From: Nitrospirota bacterium
GTDB taxonomy: Bacteria; Nitrospirota; Nitrospiria; SBBL01; JAADHI01
Direction: 5' to 3'
NCBI GenBank assembly: GCA_029261215.1
Contig: JAJDBT010000016.1
Span: 23,745-87,744 of the forward strand
Length of the DNA stretch: 64,000 nt
Shown one piece after another: positions 34,363 through 43,857 of the stretch; the stretch's first letter is position 1, and each line of letters opens with the position of its first letter. The position numbers and the translations under genes were made by a program. The notes beneath the pieces are model-generated. The model was not told the origin of the DNA, did no database searches, and worked only from the letters and a program-made list of their open reading frames with translations.

Positions 34363-34545
34363 AAGATCTACGTTTTTTGCTTTATCCAGGCCGATGGGGA
34401 CAACGTGCTGTGCTCAGTGGTGTTTCCGGTTCCGGGGCCCGCGTTGGGCCAGAGCGATGTCTTTTTCTTTAACGCCGCAACCGCAGGCTCGCTGACGCGG
34501 GTGACCAATACGGCAGACAAAAGTGAGAGTGTCGTCTTAAACTGA
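34363..34545 (+). pseudogene. 3' remnant of the interrupted lipoprotein gene
   Basis: Open in the same frame as the gene beginning at 33721, encoding about 60 residues (Q-A-D-G-D-N-V-L-C-S-V-V-F-P-V-P-G-P-A and L-T-R-V-T-N-T-A-D) up to TGA 34543-34545. No start codon or ribosome site of its own. Confidence 0.65.
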
Positions 34546-34861
34546 ATAAACAATGAGGGACAGGTCCTGTTCTTGGATGGGCTCATGAATTTGTAAGTCA
34601 AGTCTGTATTATTGATTATCGAGGTTGAAAACTTGGCCTCTGCTGTTAATGGGTACCCCCAGGTTCCGTGCCACTTCCCAAGCGAGGAACGTCTCTCGTC
34701 ACTGGCGCTTGACCTGCCCCCGCCGGATGTCCGGCGGGGGCAGTACGATAAAAACCCGTTTGGAGATAGTGCATGATTCAAAACAATGCCTTGATTTTTG
34801 TCTCTGCACAGCGTTTATTCCAAAGCGATGAAATACCCGCACCCCCCGTGCAAATCAGTAT
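34546..34861. other. Non-coding stretch with degenerate sequence
   Basis: No gene supported. It contains the second GC palindrome and a segment (34655-34710) that may be a remnant of an old insertion, but I cannot assign it. Confidence 0.35.
34714..34743. repeat. GC palindrome, copy 2
   Basis: Arms CTGCCCCCGCCGGA/TCCGGCGGGGGCAG around TG. It shares a 24-base core with copy 1 at 33660. Confidence 0.8.
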
Positions 34862-34890
34862 TTGAAAGAAATGGCTTAAATATGTATATT
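34862..34890 (+). promoter_or_regulatory. sigma-70 promoter of the three-gene envelope cassette
   Basis: TTGAAA (34862-34867), 17 bases, TATATT (34885-34890), about 85 bases before ATG 34976. Confidence 0.6.
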
Positions 34891-34975
34891 GTCTGCGGCC
34901 ATAAAATGCGTGTTTTTTATACTCGGATTTGGCCCAGCCTTGCAGGCAGCCTGTGATTTAAACTTGGGGAATCCC

Positions 34976-36322
34976 ATGAAAAAAGAGACCATCCAACACT
35001 TACTCATACGCGGCACACTTGTTTTTCTCCTGGGCATCACAGCCCTCTTTTCAATTTTTACGCATGTCGTCTACGCACAAGAGTCAGGCGCAGACACTCA
35101 AAACAATGTGTTCTGGACGATTGGCACCCTCGTTTATGTGGTCGGGGTCATCGGCGGCTTTCTTTGGTATATGTACACATTGCAAAAACGTTTTTTTGAA
35201 GGCTGCAAAGAAGAGAAACACATGGCCCTTTTTTTTGAAAGCCCGGCCGGACTGCCTGCCGGAACCGTTCGTTCGGTACTGGCCCTCATTATTGTCACCA
35301 TCTCCCTTTATTTCATCGTGATTGGCACATTCAGAGGCGTGGGTTTTCCCGAGACCCTGACGACGATATTGGGCACCGTGATCGGGTTTTATTTTGGCTC
35401 CAGGTCCGCTTCAAAAGACACAGATCAAGCAGAGATGGATCAAATGAAAGCCTATCAGAAAGACCGCGATGTCGCCCTGACGGCACAGGGCGGAACCTTA
35501 CTGAAAAAAATTGAAAAAGGCATTTCCATGTCGAAGGTCGCCCTGGATCTTTTGCCGGATGACTTGAAGAAAAAATATTCCGGCGTCGTCGGAAAGCTGG
35601 AGCAGGGATTGAGTTCCGCGCAGGATCTTTCCAAATTGGGCAATGCCAGTCAAGCCATCGAAAAAGCCAAGGAAGTCTTTGATTCATTCCGAAAAGACAA
35701 CCCTGTGAAAGACATCGTGCAAAAGGCCAGCCTCTCTTTTGCTACCGTATTGGGCGGCTCCATCCCGCCCGTGGCGATTATCGGCGCAGTCGTTGCGGTG
35801 GGGACTGCCCTTGCGGGGGTGGCCTATCAAAAATGGAAATCACGGATTTTACACGCGCCTTTTTCTCCGGCGGATACGCCGCTTAAAATTGTGGATGCCA
35901 ATACGGGTTTTACCCTCTTTCTGCAATGCCCGATCTTTAAGAACGCCTTTATGGATAAACTGGAAGCCAACGATCGGCCCTTTATCGCCTCGGCTGTAGA
36001 AAAATTTCTTGGCCCAACAGACAAAACGCAACTCTGGAATGCCTATAAAGATCGTTTTGAATCCATCGACCAATTTGAAACAGGCCTGGAAGAATTTCGC
36101 CGTGCGGCAGTGGATCTTGAAATTAAAAACGAAATTCCGCCGGATCTGCTCTCTGAAGTGGGCGGATATGAGAACCTGATCGCCAGCATTGATAAAATCC
36201 ACAGCAACCCGGACGCCAAGGCAGATCTTGACGCAGTCTTCATGATTGCTCAAGGCTTGCAACAAAAGGGCGAGCCGGTGAAATCCATCTTTGAAAAAGT
36301 CCGGGAGGAGATTACTCCATGA
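34976..36322 (+). CDS. Membrane protein of unknown family, first gene of envelope cassette
   Basis: 448 residues from ATG 34976. Membrane segments at about 11-32, 42-65 and 95-145 are followed by a Gly-rich turn (G-F-Y-F-G-S-R-S). A long helical cytoplasmic or periplasmic region (150-245) follows, then another Gly/Ala/Val hydrophobic stretch (250-285) and a mainly helical C-terminal domain. I do not recognise it. Its stop overlaps the next ATG by four bases, so it is translationally coupled to the lipoprotein gene. Confidence 0.8.
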   Translation: MKKETIQHLLIRGTLVFLLGITALFSIFTHVVYAQESGADTQNNVFWTIGTLVYVVGVIGGFLWYMYTLQKRFFEGCKEEKHMALFFESPAGLPAGTVRSVLALIIVTISLYFIVIGTFRGVGFPETLTTILGTVIGFYFGSRSASKDTDQAEMDQMKAYQKDRDVALTAQGGTLLKKIEKGISMSKVALDLLPDDLKKKYSGVVGKLEQGLSSAQDLSKLGNASQAIEKAKEVFDSFRKDNPVKDIVQKASLSFATVLGGSIPPVAIIGAVVAVGTALAGVAYQKWKSRILHAPFSPADTPLKIVDANTGFTLFLQCPIFKNAFMDKLEANDRPFIASAVEKFLGPTDKTQLWNAYKDRFESIDQFETGLEEFRRAAVDLEIKNEIPPDLLSEVGGYENLIASIDKIHSNPDAKADLDAVFMIAQGLQQKGEPVKSIFEKVREEITP

Positions 36323-37005
36323 GACACCATCGTTTAAACCGCTTAACCGTCCTCACCTTACTGCTGCTCTTTCCCTTGGTGGCGGCCTGCAATCCGGCCT
36401 TAAAACCCCTCAAAACCGCCAAGGCCAACTGGGAGAAACGAGACTTTGTCAGCCTCGCGGCAATGGATATCCCCTGCGAGGCCTCAGACAAAGGCTGTAA
36501 TCAGCTTCATCTGATTAAAGGAGATGCCTGTTTTCGTCTGGCTAAAAACAATGTCGAGACGGAGCGGCATCTCGCCTGTGCGGTCAATCACCTTCAAACG
36601 GGCATTGCGCAAACGACGGACTGGCAGATGAAAAAGCTGGATCTCGACCGTGGGCAAACCTATGAAAACCTGCTGGAATCTTTAAGGCTTTGGCAAGATA
36701 CAAAACAGGGAACAGAGGCAGACAAAGTCACGCGGCAGCTCATATCATCGGCCCAGGAGTTACTCAAGGCAGAGCCAGACCATTTGGCCGGGATTTATTT
36801 TTTGAATAGCGGCGCATACACATTACTTCGCGGGGAACTCTTGCGCCAAACGCAGCCCCAGCAACTTTGTACCGCTTTAAATCACATCTTCAAATCCCTG
36901 AGTGCAGCAGAGCCAAGAGCGCTCGGAACAAAATATGCGCCTAATTTCGAGCGGCTGCGCCTGGATGTCCGGGCCGCAAAAACAACCGTGACGGGGTGCC
37001 GGTAA
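36319..37005 (+). CDS. Helical-repeat lipoprotein, second gene of envelope cassette
   Basis: 228 residues. The signal ends L-V-A-A-C-N-P (lipobox). The mature part is helical with spaced Cys (C-E-A-S-D-K-G-C, D-A-C-F and H-L-A-C) and TPR-like spacing, so it may be a solenoid held by disulfides. Overlaps the upstream gene (ATGA) and the next gene (TAATG). Function unknown. Confidence 0.8.
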   Translation: MRHHRLNRLTVLTLLLLFPLVAACNPALKPLKTAKANWEKRDFVSLAAMDIPCEASDKGCNQLHLIKGDACFRLAKNNVETERHLACAVNHLQTGIAQTTDWQMKKLDLDRGQTYENLLESLRLWQDTKQGTEADKVTRQLISSAQELLKAEPDHLAGIYFLNSGAYTLLRGELLRQTQPQQLCTALNHIFKSLSAAEPRALGTKYAPNFERLRLDVRAAKTTVTGCR

Positions 37006-37910
37006 TGCCCTATACACGTGCCTTAAAATACAGCTTCCCCTTAATGCGGGGAGACGATGTGCTCGCATTACAGCACCGCTTACGAGAAATAGGACACACG
37101 TCCACCATTACGCCAGACGGACTTTTCGGGGCGGATACCAAAGAAGCGGTTATGATCTTTCAGCGAGTGAATCAACTTAAAGTCGACGGTATTGTGGGTT
37201 CGAGGACCTGGACCGTTTTGTTCGAATCAGTGCTCTCAGATTCAATCTCCGATAAAATCCGTACGGTCTTGGAAGACCTTCAAAAACCGCATGGTTTTCG
37301 CGACGGCGTCACATGGCACCTCTCTTCTGAAGGGATTTGCATTGCAGGAAAAAAACCGGAGCACACGGGCGGAAAACCCGTGACGGTCCGCAGGGTTTGG
37401 ACTCAGTTTGGAGATTCTGTCACTGAATGGGCCTCGACGATCGGGGTGCCTGCGGAGTTAATCATTGCAACAATTTGCACGGAAACAGGCGGCGACCCCA
37501 CGGCTGTGCGAGAGGAGCCGGGGTACATTTCAGACGAAAAAACGCCCCACAGAGTCTCCCCCGGTCTCATGCAGACATTAATCTCTACGGCTCAAGATGC
37601 CCTTGGAGATGATTCGATTGACCGGAAATGGCTGCTGATCCCCGACAACGCCATCCGCGCGGGAACGGCATACATTGCCAAGCAGTGGCGGGTCAGCCAT
37701 TTCGATCCACCAAAAGTGGCCTGCGCATACAACGCCGGAGGGGTTTATTATAATGACGGGATCAAGAACCGTTGGAAAATGCGCCAATACCCGATTAATA
37801 GCGCTGAGCACGCAGACCGCTATATCAAGTGGTTTAATGATTGTTTTCGTTTGTTTTTAGAGGAAGATGTCAGCCCCTCGATGAGTTATTTTAAACTCCT
37901 TCAACCTTAA
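37005..37910 (+). CDS. Peptidoglycan-binding lytic transglycosylase-like protein
   Basis: 301 residues from ATG 37005 (GTG 36996 is an alternative). PG_binding_1 domain at about 12-73 (L-Q-H-R-L-R-E-I-G and D-G-x-F-G-x-x-T-K-E-A-V), then an SLT domain with catalytic Glu160 in I-C-T-E-T-G-G-D, G-L-M-Q-T and A-Y-N-A-G-G. No signal peptide is visible although the substrate is periplasmic. This resembles phage or secretion-type endolysins delivered by other means. Last gene of the cassette. Confidence 0.88.
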   Translation: MPYTRALKYSFPLMRGDDVLALQHRLREIGHTSTITPDGLFGADTKEAVMIFQRVNQLKVDGIVGSRTWTVLFESVLSDSISDKIRTVLEDLQKPHGFRDGVTWHLSSEGICIAGKKPEHTGGKPVTVRRVWTQFGDSVTEWASTIGVPAELIIATICTETGGDPTAVREEPGYISDEKTPHRVSPGLMQTLISTAQDALGDDSIDRKWLLIPDNAIRAGTAYIAKQWRVSHFDPPKVACAYNAGGVYYNDGIKNRWKMRQYPINSAEHADRYIKWFNDCFRLFLEEDVSPSMSYFKLLQP

Positions 37911-37962
37911 GCTTCTTATCCAGATCTAAAAAACAAAAAAAGATCGACCTTTTCCTTAAACG

Positions 37963-37997
37963 AAAACAGAGAGAAGGGAAGCCCTTCTCTCTGTTTT
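37963..37997. terminator. Terminator hairpin between rnpB and the transglycosylase gene
   Basis: Inverted repeat AAAACAGAGAGAAGGG/CCCTTCTCTCTGTTTT around a short loop, directly after the rnpB 3' end on the minus strand, with a T-rich run further on. It probably serves both convergent transcripts. Confidence 0.7.
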
Positions 37998-38384
37998 GGA
38001 AAAAGTCTCGCATAAGCCGAGTTCTGTTCCCCGAAAAAATCGGGGCGATGATCATTTCTCTCGACCAGATGTTGCCATCTGGCTCTAGCGACCTAACCCG
38101 AACGCTTCGGATGGGCCATCCTTAAAAAAGACAAGATGTCTTAATCTGCGCTCCTATTTGGTCTTGCTCCGGGTGGGGTTTACCCTGCCTTCGATGTCAC
38201 CACCAAAGCGGTGAGCTCTTACCTCGCCGTTTCACCCTTACCTGAAATAAACAGGCGGTTTGTTTTCTGTGGCACTTTCCTTAGGGTCGCCCCCAGTCGC
38301 CGTTAGCGACCACCCTGCCCGCTGGAGCTCGGACTTTCCTCTCTCCGCATGTAACGAAGAGCGACCATCTGCTCCACTTTTTCC
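37998..38384 (-). ncRNA. rnpB: RNase P RNA, bacterial type A
   Basis: On the minus strand the conserved core is evident: GAGGAAAGTCCGAGCTCC near the 5' part, the GGGTGAAACGGCGAGGTAAG segment, ACAGAA and the 3' pairing GGCTTATG. The 5' and 3' ends GGAAAAAG...CTTTTTCC pair. About 387 nt. The catalytic RNA that trims tRNA 5' ends. Confidence 0.95.
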
Positions 38385-38389
38385 AATAC

Positions 38390-38419
38390 ATCCTAGCGGA
38401 ACACCGTTTCAGTGCGCAA
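38390..38419 (-). promoter_or_regulatory. rnpB promoter
   Basis: On the minus strand TTGCGC (38419-38414), 18 bases, TAGGAT (38395-38390), just upstream of the mature 5' end. Confidence 0.55.
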
Positions 38420-38668
38420 GTTGAATGTCTTGTAGGGAAAACAAAGATCCTGCTCACGCCCTAAAAAAGCCGGAGTTCAGATAAAATCAATCCGTCATTG
38501 GTGGTAAAAAGGCATTCTGAAATGAGCGTGGGACGCCGGAGCGTCTCTCATTCATCAATACAAACAAGGGGCATGTGAATGTGCTGGCAAGGGATTTTCA
38601 GTATCAATAGAAAAATGACAGTGAGGCACTCACGGCAGGGGAAAGGACAAAAGCAACGAGAAGATCGT

Positions 38669-39391
38669 CTATTTCGCAGCTTCCTGTTCAGTTTTAGCGT
38701 AAAGAATTCGATGACAATAGCCGCAGGTCAGGACTTTTTCCTGGCGCTTCACTTCTGCAATCAGTTGGGGCGGAAGACTAAAATGGCATCCGGTGCAGAT
38801 CGACCCGTGGAGCGGAACCACCGCCAAACCCTTGGAGCTTGAAAAAAGACGCTGATACGAGGCAAGCAGGCTTTTTGAAATTTTTGCCGAGATGCTTTGC
38901 CATTCATCTTCCACAGTCGCTGCAGCCGCTGCAACTGCGTCCATCTCGCTCTGAACGGCTTTTTTGACCTCTAAAAACTCAGCTTCGTCTTTGGCAAGCG
39001 CGGCCTCTTTTTCTGATATTTCTTTTGTCAAAATCTCAGCACCCTCCATCGCGTTGAGCAGGTGGTCTTCTATCTCATTTTTACTATTTCGGGCCGCCGC
39101 AATCTCTTGAAGATGCGCATGATATTCCTTGTTTGTTTTTATATCAGTCAAGCGGAGTTTTAATTTTACAATTTTATCTTCAATGACCTGAAGGGCCAGC
39201 TCATTTTCTTTTCGACCTTGATGCAATGTTTCAAGACGCTCCCGGGCTTCTTCAAGCTCAGTCCGGACTTCTAATAATGGCTTTTCCGCAATCGCCATTT
39301 TTTCAGGGAAGCCTTTAAGGACCTCTCTGTCTTTCTGACGTTTCAGATCCATGGTCTGGAGCTGAACGAGCAATGACAGTTCTTCTTTCAC
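38669..39391 (-). CDS. Coiled-coil zinc-ribbon protein (C4-type, DUF164)
   Basis: 240 residues: a long antiparallel coiled coil (about 1-170), then a Zn ribbon with C-T-G-C-H-F and C-G-Y-C-H-R near 198-228. The family occurs widely beside rpoD, dnaG or tRNA genes and is thought to bind nucleic acid; a precise role is unknown. Confidence 0.9.
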   Translation of the reverse strand: MKEELSLLVQLQTMDLKRQKDREVLKGFPEKMAIAEKPLLEVRTELEEARERLETLHQGRKENELALQVIEDKIVKLKLRLTDIKTNKEYHAHLQEIAAARNSKNEIEDHLLNAMEGAEILTKEISEKEAALAKDEAEFLEVKKAVQSEMDAVAAAAATVEDEWQSISAKISKSLLASYQRLFSSSKGLAVVPLHGSICTGCHFSLPPQLIAEVKRQEKVLTCGYCHRILYAKTEQEAAK

Positions 39392-39433
39392 GCCTCTTAC
39401 CCCCTATGAATGTTTCCTTTGATTCAAGCAGGA

Positions 39434-39510
39434 TGGTGGGCCCACCAGGACTCGAACCTGGGACCAACCGGTTATGAGCCGGTAGCTCTAACCAACTGAG
39501 CTATGGGCCC
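39434..39510 (-). tRNA. tRNA with CAT anticodon (Met elongator or Ile2)
   Basis: 77-nt cloverleaf on the minus strand with encoded CCA: acceptor GGGCCCA/TGGGCCC, anticodon stem CCGG around C-T-C-A-T-A-A, T-loop GGTTCGAGTCC. Anticodon CAT reads Met, or Ile if modified to lysidine. The C4-G69 and C5-G68 pairs are the TilS identity pattern of Ile2, so Ile2 is at least possible. Confidence 0.93.
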
Positions 39511-39539
39511 TGCCGAACCTCTCATTAAATCTCTGCTTT

Positions 39540-41360
39540 CTAAATAATTTCTACAAAACTTTTTAATCGCTTGCTTCGGCTCGGATGACGCAATTTTCGT
39601 AAGGCCTTCGCCTCAATCTGACGAATCCGTTCCCGAGTCACTTCAAAGTCTTGACCAACCTCTTCCAGAGTATGATCAGTGGCCTCACCAATACCAAAAC
39701 GTTTTCTTAAGACCTTTTCTTCTCGTGGCGTCAAGGTTTGCAATACACTGTCGATCTGTCGTTGAAGGTCATAACGAATCGCCGCATCAAGCGGAGAAAT
39801 GACCTTTTTATCTTCGATAAAATCACCCAGATGCGAATCCTCCTCTTCCCCAATCGGGGTCTCAAGGGAAATTGGTTCTTTCGCAATTTTTAAAATCTTA
39901 CGAACCTTCTCCAGAGGGAGTTCCATCTTTTCCGCGATCTCTTCCGGCGTGGGTTCACGGCCCAATTCCTGAACCAATTGCCTTGAAGTCCGAATCAGCT
40001 TATTAATGGTTTCTATCATGTGAACCGGAATTCGGATCGTTCTGGCCTGATCCGCAATGGCGCGTGTAATGGCCTGGCGAATCCACCAGGTGGCATAGGT
40101 AGAAAACTTGTACCCTCTCTGGTACTCAAATTTATCAACGGCCTTCATCAAGCCGATATTGCCCTCCTGGATTAAGTCCAGAAATTGCAACCCACGATTT
40201 GTGTATTTTTTTGCAATACTGACCACAAGACGTAGGTTCGCTTCGACCAGTTCGCTTTTTGCAAACTTGACCCGCTGCTCGGCGCGGTACAACTGACGAA
40301 GCGAATCTTTTAACTCCGATGAAGAAACCATCGACGATTCTTCAATCTCCACAATCCGATTTTTTGCATTCCGATACGAGGTTTCGTACATCAGAATCTG
40401 CTCTGAGGATAACTTCAGCCGACGTTCTGCAGAACGCATCTCTTTCTCACCTTTTTTAACTTTATTAAAAAAGGTGAGGAGGTCTTCTTTTACGCCACAC
40501 TTTTTCTTACAATGCGATATTTCTCTCTCCGCTTGTATCGTGCTGTTTGCCATGGTCCGCACCCGGTCAATCAGACGTTCTAAAATCGGGGTGTTCAAAT
40601 TTAAACTCTCGATCTTTTCAACGATCCGCCTCCGGGAATCTTTAAGGGCCTCCAGCGCCAAGGTTTTTGCTTTTGCGCTGCGAACCGTTTTGGCTTTTTC
40701 GATGAGCCTGAAGTGTTCACGTTGAAAGCCCTTAATCTGGGCCATACTATGAAGGACTTTTTTCTTCAGCGCTTCCTTGTCCTGTTCGATTTTTTGGGCT
40801 AGGTCAAACTCGTCTTCGGTCGGCAGGGAAACCAAGTCTTCCAGTGCCAACTCTTCGGCGCGTAAAGCGTCGCCGAGCTCCGCCACTTCGCTCATCGCAA
40901 AAGGCATGCCCATGATCGCACCCGAAATTTCCCATTCTCCAGCTTCGATCTTTTTTGCAATAACCGTTTCACCTTCACGAGATAAAAGCGGGACTGACCC
41001 AATCTCTTTTAGATACAAGCGAACAGGATCATCCGTCCGGCCCACAACGCCTGGGGTTAAATCGATATCACGATCACTGTCACTGTCTCCGTCTCCAGAA
41101 TTTGAATCCAGATTACTGTCTCCATCGTCACTATCACTCGCATCGCTATCATCGGCAAGGGGCCCAAATCGCGCAGACTCTCCCGGATCAATGACTTCAA
41201 TATCCATCTCACCAAACATCACCATGATACTATCAATCTGCTCTGATGAGAGCACATCCACCGGAAGCGCATTGTTCAGCTCTGCATAGGTCAGATAACC
41301 TTTTTCTTTTCCCAAGGAAATCAGTTGTTTAACTTCTTCTAGTTTTTCTTCTTTAGCCAT
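39540..41360 (-). CDS. rpoD: RNA polymerase primary sigma factor RpoD
   Basis: 606 residues. Region 1.1 (1-65), an unusually acidic Asp/Ser run (about 70-100), region 1.2, a non-conserved region, regions 2-4 (2.4 [12 protein letters not shown]; 4.2 [17 protein letters not shown]). The housekeeping sigma factor for the many TTGAxx/TAxxxT promoters in this window. Directly downstream of dnaG, as is typical. Confidence 0.98.
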   Translation of the reverse strand: MAKEEKLEEVKQLISLGKEKGYLTYAELNNALPVDVLSSEQIDSIMVMFGEMDIEVIDPGESARFGPLADDSDASDSDDGDSNLDSNSGDGDSDSDRDIDLTPGVVGRTDDPVRLYLKEIGSVPLLSREGETVIAKKIEAGEWEISGAIMGMPFAMSEVAELGDALRAEELALEDLVSLPTEDEFDLAQKIEQDKEALKKKVLHSMAQIKGFQREHFRLIEKAKTVRSAKAKTLALEALKDSRRRIVEKIESLNLNTPILERLIDRVRTMANSTIQAEREISHCKKKCGVKEDLLTFFNKVKKGEKEMRSAERRLKLSSEQILMYETSYRNAKNRIVEIEESSMVSSSELKDSLRQLYRAEQRVKFAKSELVEANLRLVVSIAKKYTNRGLQFLDLIQEGNIGLMKAVDKFEYQRGYKFSTYATWWIRQAITRAIADQARTIRIPVHMIETINKLIRTSRQLVQELGREPTPEEIAEKMELPLEKVRKILKIAKEPISLETPIGEEEDSHLGDFIEDKKVISPLDAAIRYDLQRQIDSVLQTLTPREEKVLRKRFGIGEATDHTLEEVGQDFEVTRERIRQIEAKALRKLRHPSRSKRLKSFVEII

Positions 41361-41372
41361 GAAACCTCCAGC

Positions 41373-43169
41373 CTAGTGTGACCCCGCCAAATGGCTCGAT
41401 TTTTGTTTAAGATCATATATTTTTTTCATGAGTACTTTTTTTACTTCCGAATCGCCCGCCACTTGCTTTAGTTGATATTCTATTGCATTACGTTCTCGAT
41501 CAAATTTTTTTCTATGAAGTACGTTCATACAATCTTCTTCAATCTGCTTCACCAGCTCTGCATCAACTTCAGAGACGGATAAGCGACTAATCAGCGAATG
41601 AGATGCCTGGTCTTTCGGACTCATTCCCTTCGTTCGATTGCACCATTTATTCCCCTCAGCATCCCAGTAATGGGCAATCACTGCATTAAGGAGTGGGTGC
41701 GTAAAGTCATCCAGACTAAAATAATCATTGAGGACTTCAGGTTCAAGGTAGCCTTGAATCAATAACATAAGAATCTTTTCCTCTTCATCCGGAATTCGCT
41801 CCTGCTTTTCAATCACAGCAGGGGCTTGGGTCTTTGAAGGAATTTTCTTCTCTGTTTGGGTCAGCCTGATAAATTCCGTTCGAACGTCTTCTTCTCGCAA
41901 AAGAAGCGTATCGGATAACACTTTAAGATAATGACTCTTTTCGATCTGGGATCTCAGACGATCAATTAGGGGGGCAATCTGACGCATCACGCGCATCTTA
42001 TCTTCAACCTGCTTCAAAGAAGACTTTTTAAGCGATTGCGTAATCGCAAAATCAACAATGGGTTTACCCTTTTCCAGTTCGGCGAGAAAAGCGGGTTTTC
42101 CCATTTCCCGAATCAAAAGATCGGGGTCTTTCCCCGGAGGAAGGGTCACAATCTGAGCAGCAATTTCCTGATCAATCAATAAGGGAGCCGTACGAAGCGC
42201 TGCGCGTACCCCAGCCTCATCCCCATCAAAAACCAATATCACCTTTTCAGTCAACCGCCGAATTAATCGTAAATGGGCTTCGGTCAAGGCCGTGCCGAGC
42301 GTCGCAACCACATTCGAAATACCGGCCTGTGCGGCAGAAATCACATCAAGATATCCTTCGACAATGATAAGCGGATCCGCCCCGAACACCTTGCTGCGAT
42401 CCAAGCCGAACAATATTTTCCCTTTTGTAAATACAGCTGTTTCAGAGGTATTCAGATATTTCGGCATGCCATCATCCAAAACACGTCCACCAAAACCCGC
42501 GACCTTGCCCTGGCGTGTGCGAATGGGAAAAAGAACCCGATTTCGGAAACGGTCATAACCCGCTGCTTTTCCCTGAGCCGATACAGAGGCCCCTGTTTTT
42601 TTTGACACCAACCCGGCTTTCTCAAGAAGCGCTATGGAAAACTGCTTAGCCAGCGCTTTAACAAGATCATCCCAGGCAGGAAGTGCAAATCCGATCGAAA
42701 AATCACGAATTGTATCGAGCGTTAAACCGCGAGTATTCAAATACGCCAAGGCGGGTTTTCCCTCTGGGCGGTCGAGGAGATTGTGATGAAAATAGGCAGC
42801 CGCAGCCTCGTTCACAGCAAAAATTTCCTCTGATTCGGTACGGGAAACTCCCCCAAGCGGGCCGTCTTCTTCGGGCAGGGGGATTCCCCCGCGATCAGCC
42901 AATGCACGAATCGCTTCCGGAAAAGAGATACCAGACATTTTTCCAATAAAATGAAAAACGTCTCCCCCTTCACCACAGCCAAAACAATGGAAAAACTGCT
43001 TAACCGGGTTCACCACAAACGATGAGGTCTTTTCCTCATGGAAGGGGCAGAGTCCAGTAAAGTTTTGACCTGTTTTCTTAAGAGAAAGATGCTCAGAAAC
43101 AATTGCAACGAGGTCAGAGCGCTCGCGGATCGTTTCAATCAAATGATCTGAAATTGATTTCTGGGCCAA
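41373..43169 (-). CDS. dnaG: DNA primase DnaG
   Basis: 598 residues. CHC2 zinc finger C-P-F-H ... C-F-G-C (41-68), catalytic TOPRIM with V-E-G-Y-L-D and V-F-D-G-D-E-A-G, and a helicase-binding C-terminal domain. Synthesises RNA primers. Twelve bases before rpoD. Confidence 0.98.
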   Translation of the reverse strand: MAQKSISDHLIETIRERSDLVAIVSEHLSLKKTGQNFTGLCPFHEEKTSSFVVNPVKQFFHCFGCGEGGDVFHFIGKMSGISFPEAIRALADRGGIPLPEEDGPLGGVSRTESEEIFAVNEAAAAYFHHNLLDRPEGKPALAYLNTRGLTLDTIRDFSIGFALPAWDDLVKALAKQFSIALLEKAGLVSKKTGASVSAQGKAAGYDRFRNRVLFPIRTRQGKVAGFGGRVLDDGMPKYLNTSETAVFTKGKILFGLDRSKVFGADPLIIVEGYLDVISAAQAGISNVVATLGTALTEAHLRLIRRLTEKVILVFDGDEAGVRAALRTAPLLIDQEIAAQIVTLPPGKDPDLLIREMGKPAFLAELEKGKPIVDFAITQSLKKSSLKQVEDKMRVMRQIAPLIDRLRSQIEKSHYLKVLSDTLLLREEDVRTEFIRLTQTEKKIPSKTQAPAVIEKQERIPDEEEKILMLLIQGYLEPEVLNDYFSLDDFTHPLLNAVIAHYWDAEGNKWCNRTKGMSPKDQASHSLISRLSVSEVDAELVKQIEEDCMNVLHRKKFDRERNAIEYQLKQVAGDSEVKKVLMKKIYDLKQKSSHLAGSH

Positions 43170-43222
43170 AAACGATTGCCTCTCATTTGAAAATTAAAGG
43201 TTGACGTCCGACATACCGCACT

Positions 43223-43681
43223 TTATGCATTCCCCTGAAGACAGGACTGGAGCATCTTCCGAATTGCATCGCCTTCCGCTCGCCCACGAAGTGCCGGAAC
43301 CAAGGTCTTCATGACAAGTCCCATGTCTTTCATATCGGTGATCCCCGATTCGGCAATGGCCTCTTGTACCTTTGCCCGCAGTTCATCCTCTGAAAGAGGC
43401 TTCGGCAGGTAATGAGAGAGAATCGCAAGCTCTCTTTCCTCTTTCTCAGCAAGTTCATTTCGTCCGGCTTGGGTAAATTGGAGAATCGACTCTCTCCGCT
43501 GTTTTCCAGCAGAAACAACGATGGACAAGACCTCGTCTTCAGTCAAGTGAGCCTCTTTTCCCTTTTCAATTTCTTTATTCTTGATCGTAGAAATTAAAAG
43601 CCGTATCACTGAGACACGATCCGTTTCGCGGGAACGCATGGCCGTCTTTAGATCGTCTTTAAGTTGTTCTTTGATATTCAT
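43223..43681 (-). CDS. yqeY: GatB/YqeY domain protein
   Basis: 152 residues, all-helical, V-I-R-L-L-I-S-T-I-K-N-K-E-I-E near 23-37, and the C-terminal P-A-L-R-G-R-A-E-G-D. Related to the tail of GatB, likely tRNA-associated; a precise role is unproven. Co-transcribed with dnaG-rpoD, as in many genomes. Confidence 0.93.
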   Translation of the reverse strand: MNIKEQLKDDLKTAMRSRETDRVSVIRLLISTIKNKEIEKGKEAHLTEDEVLSIVVSAGKQRRESILQFTQAGRNELAEKEERELAILSHYLPKPLSEDELRAKVQEAIAESGITDMKDMGLVMKTLVPALRGRAEGDAIRKMLQSCLQGNA

Positions 43682-43857
43682 ATGAAACCCACGGGATCAA
43701 ATTTTCAATGATATCACTAGGCTTTTCTCCCTGTCAAACAATGAATGAACTTTCTGTCCATATTTCAAGCAAAAAACTTGAAGAGCATCATCAGTCGGGG
43801 ATTGGAGGCTGGCGATAGCAATAGACCCAAATAGCCTAACGAACAGAGTCGTCCTTG

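Noticed and set aside
34368..34781. Minus-strand 137-codon frame across the broken lipoprotein remnant
   Set aside because: It runs antisense to the coding remnant and through the GC palindrome; no family or ribosome site.
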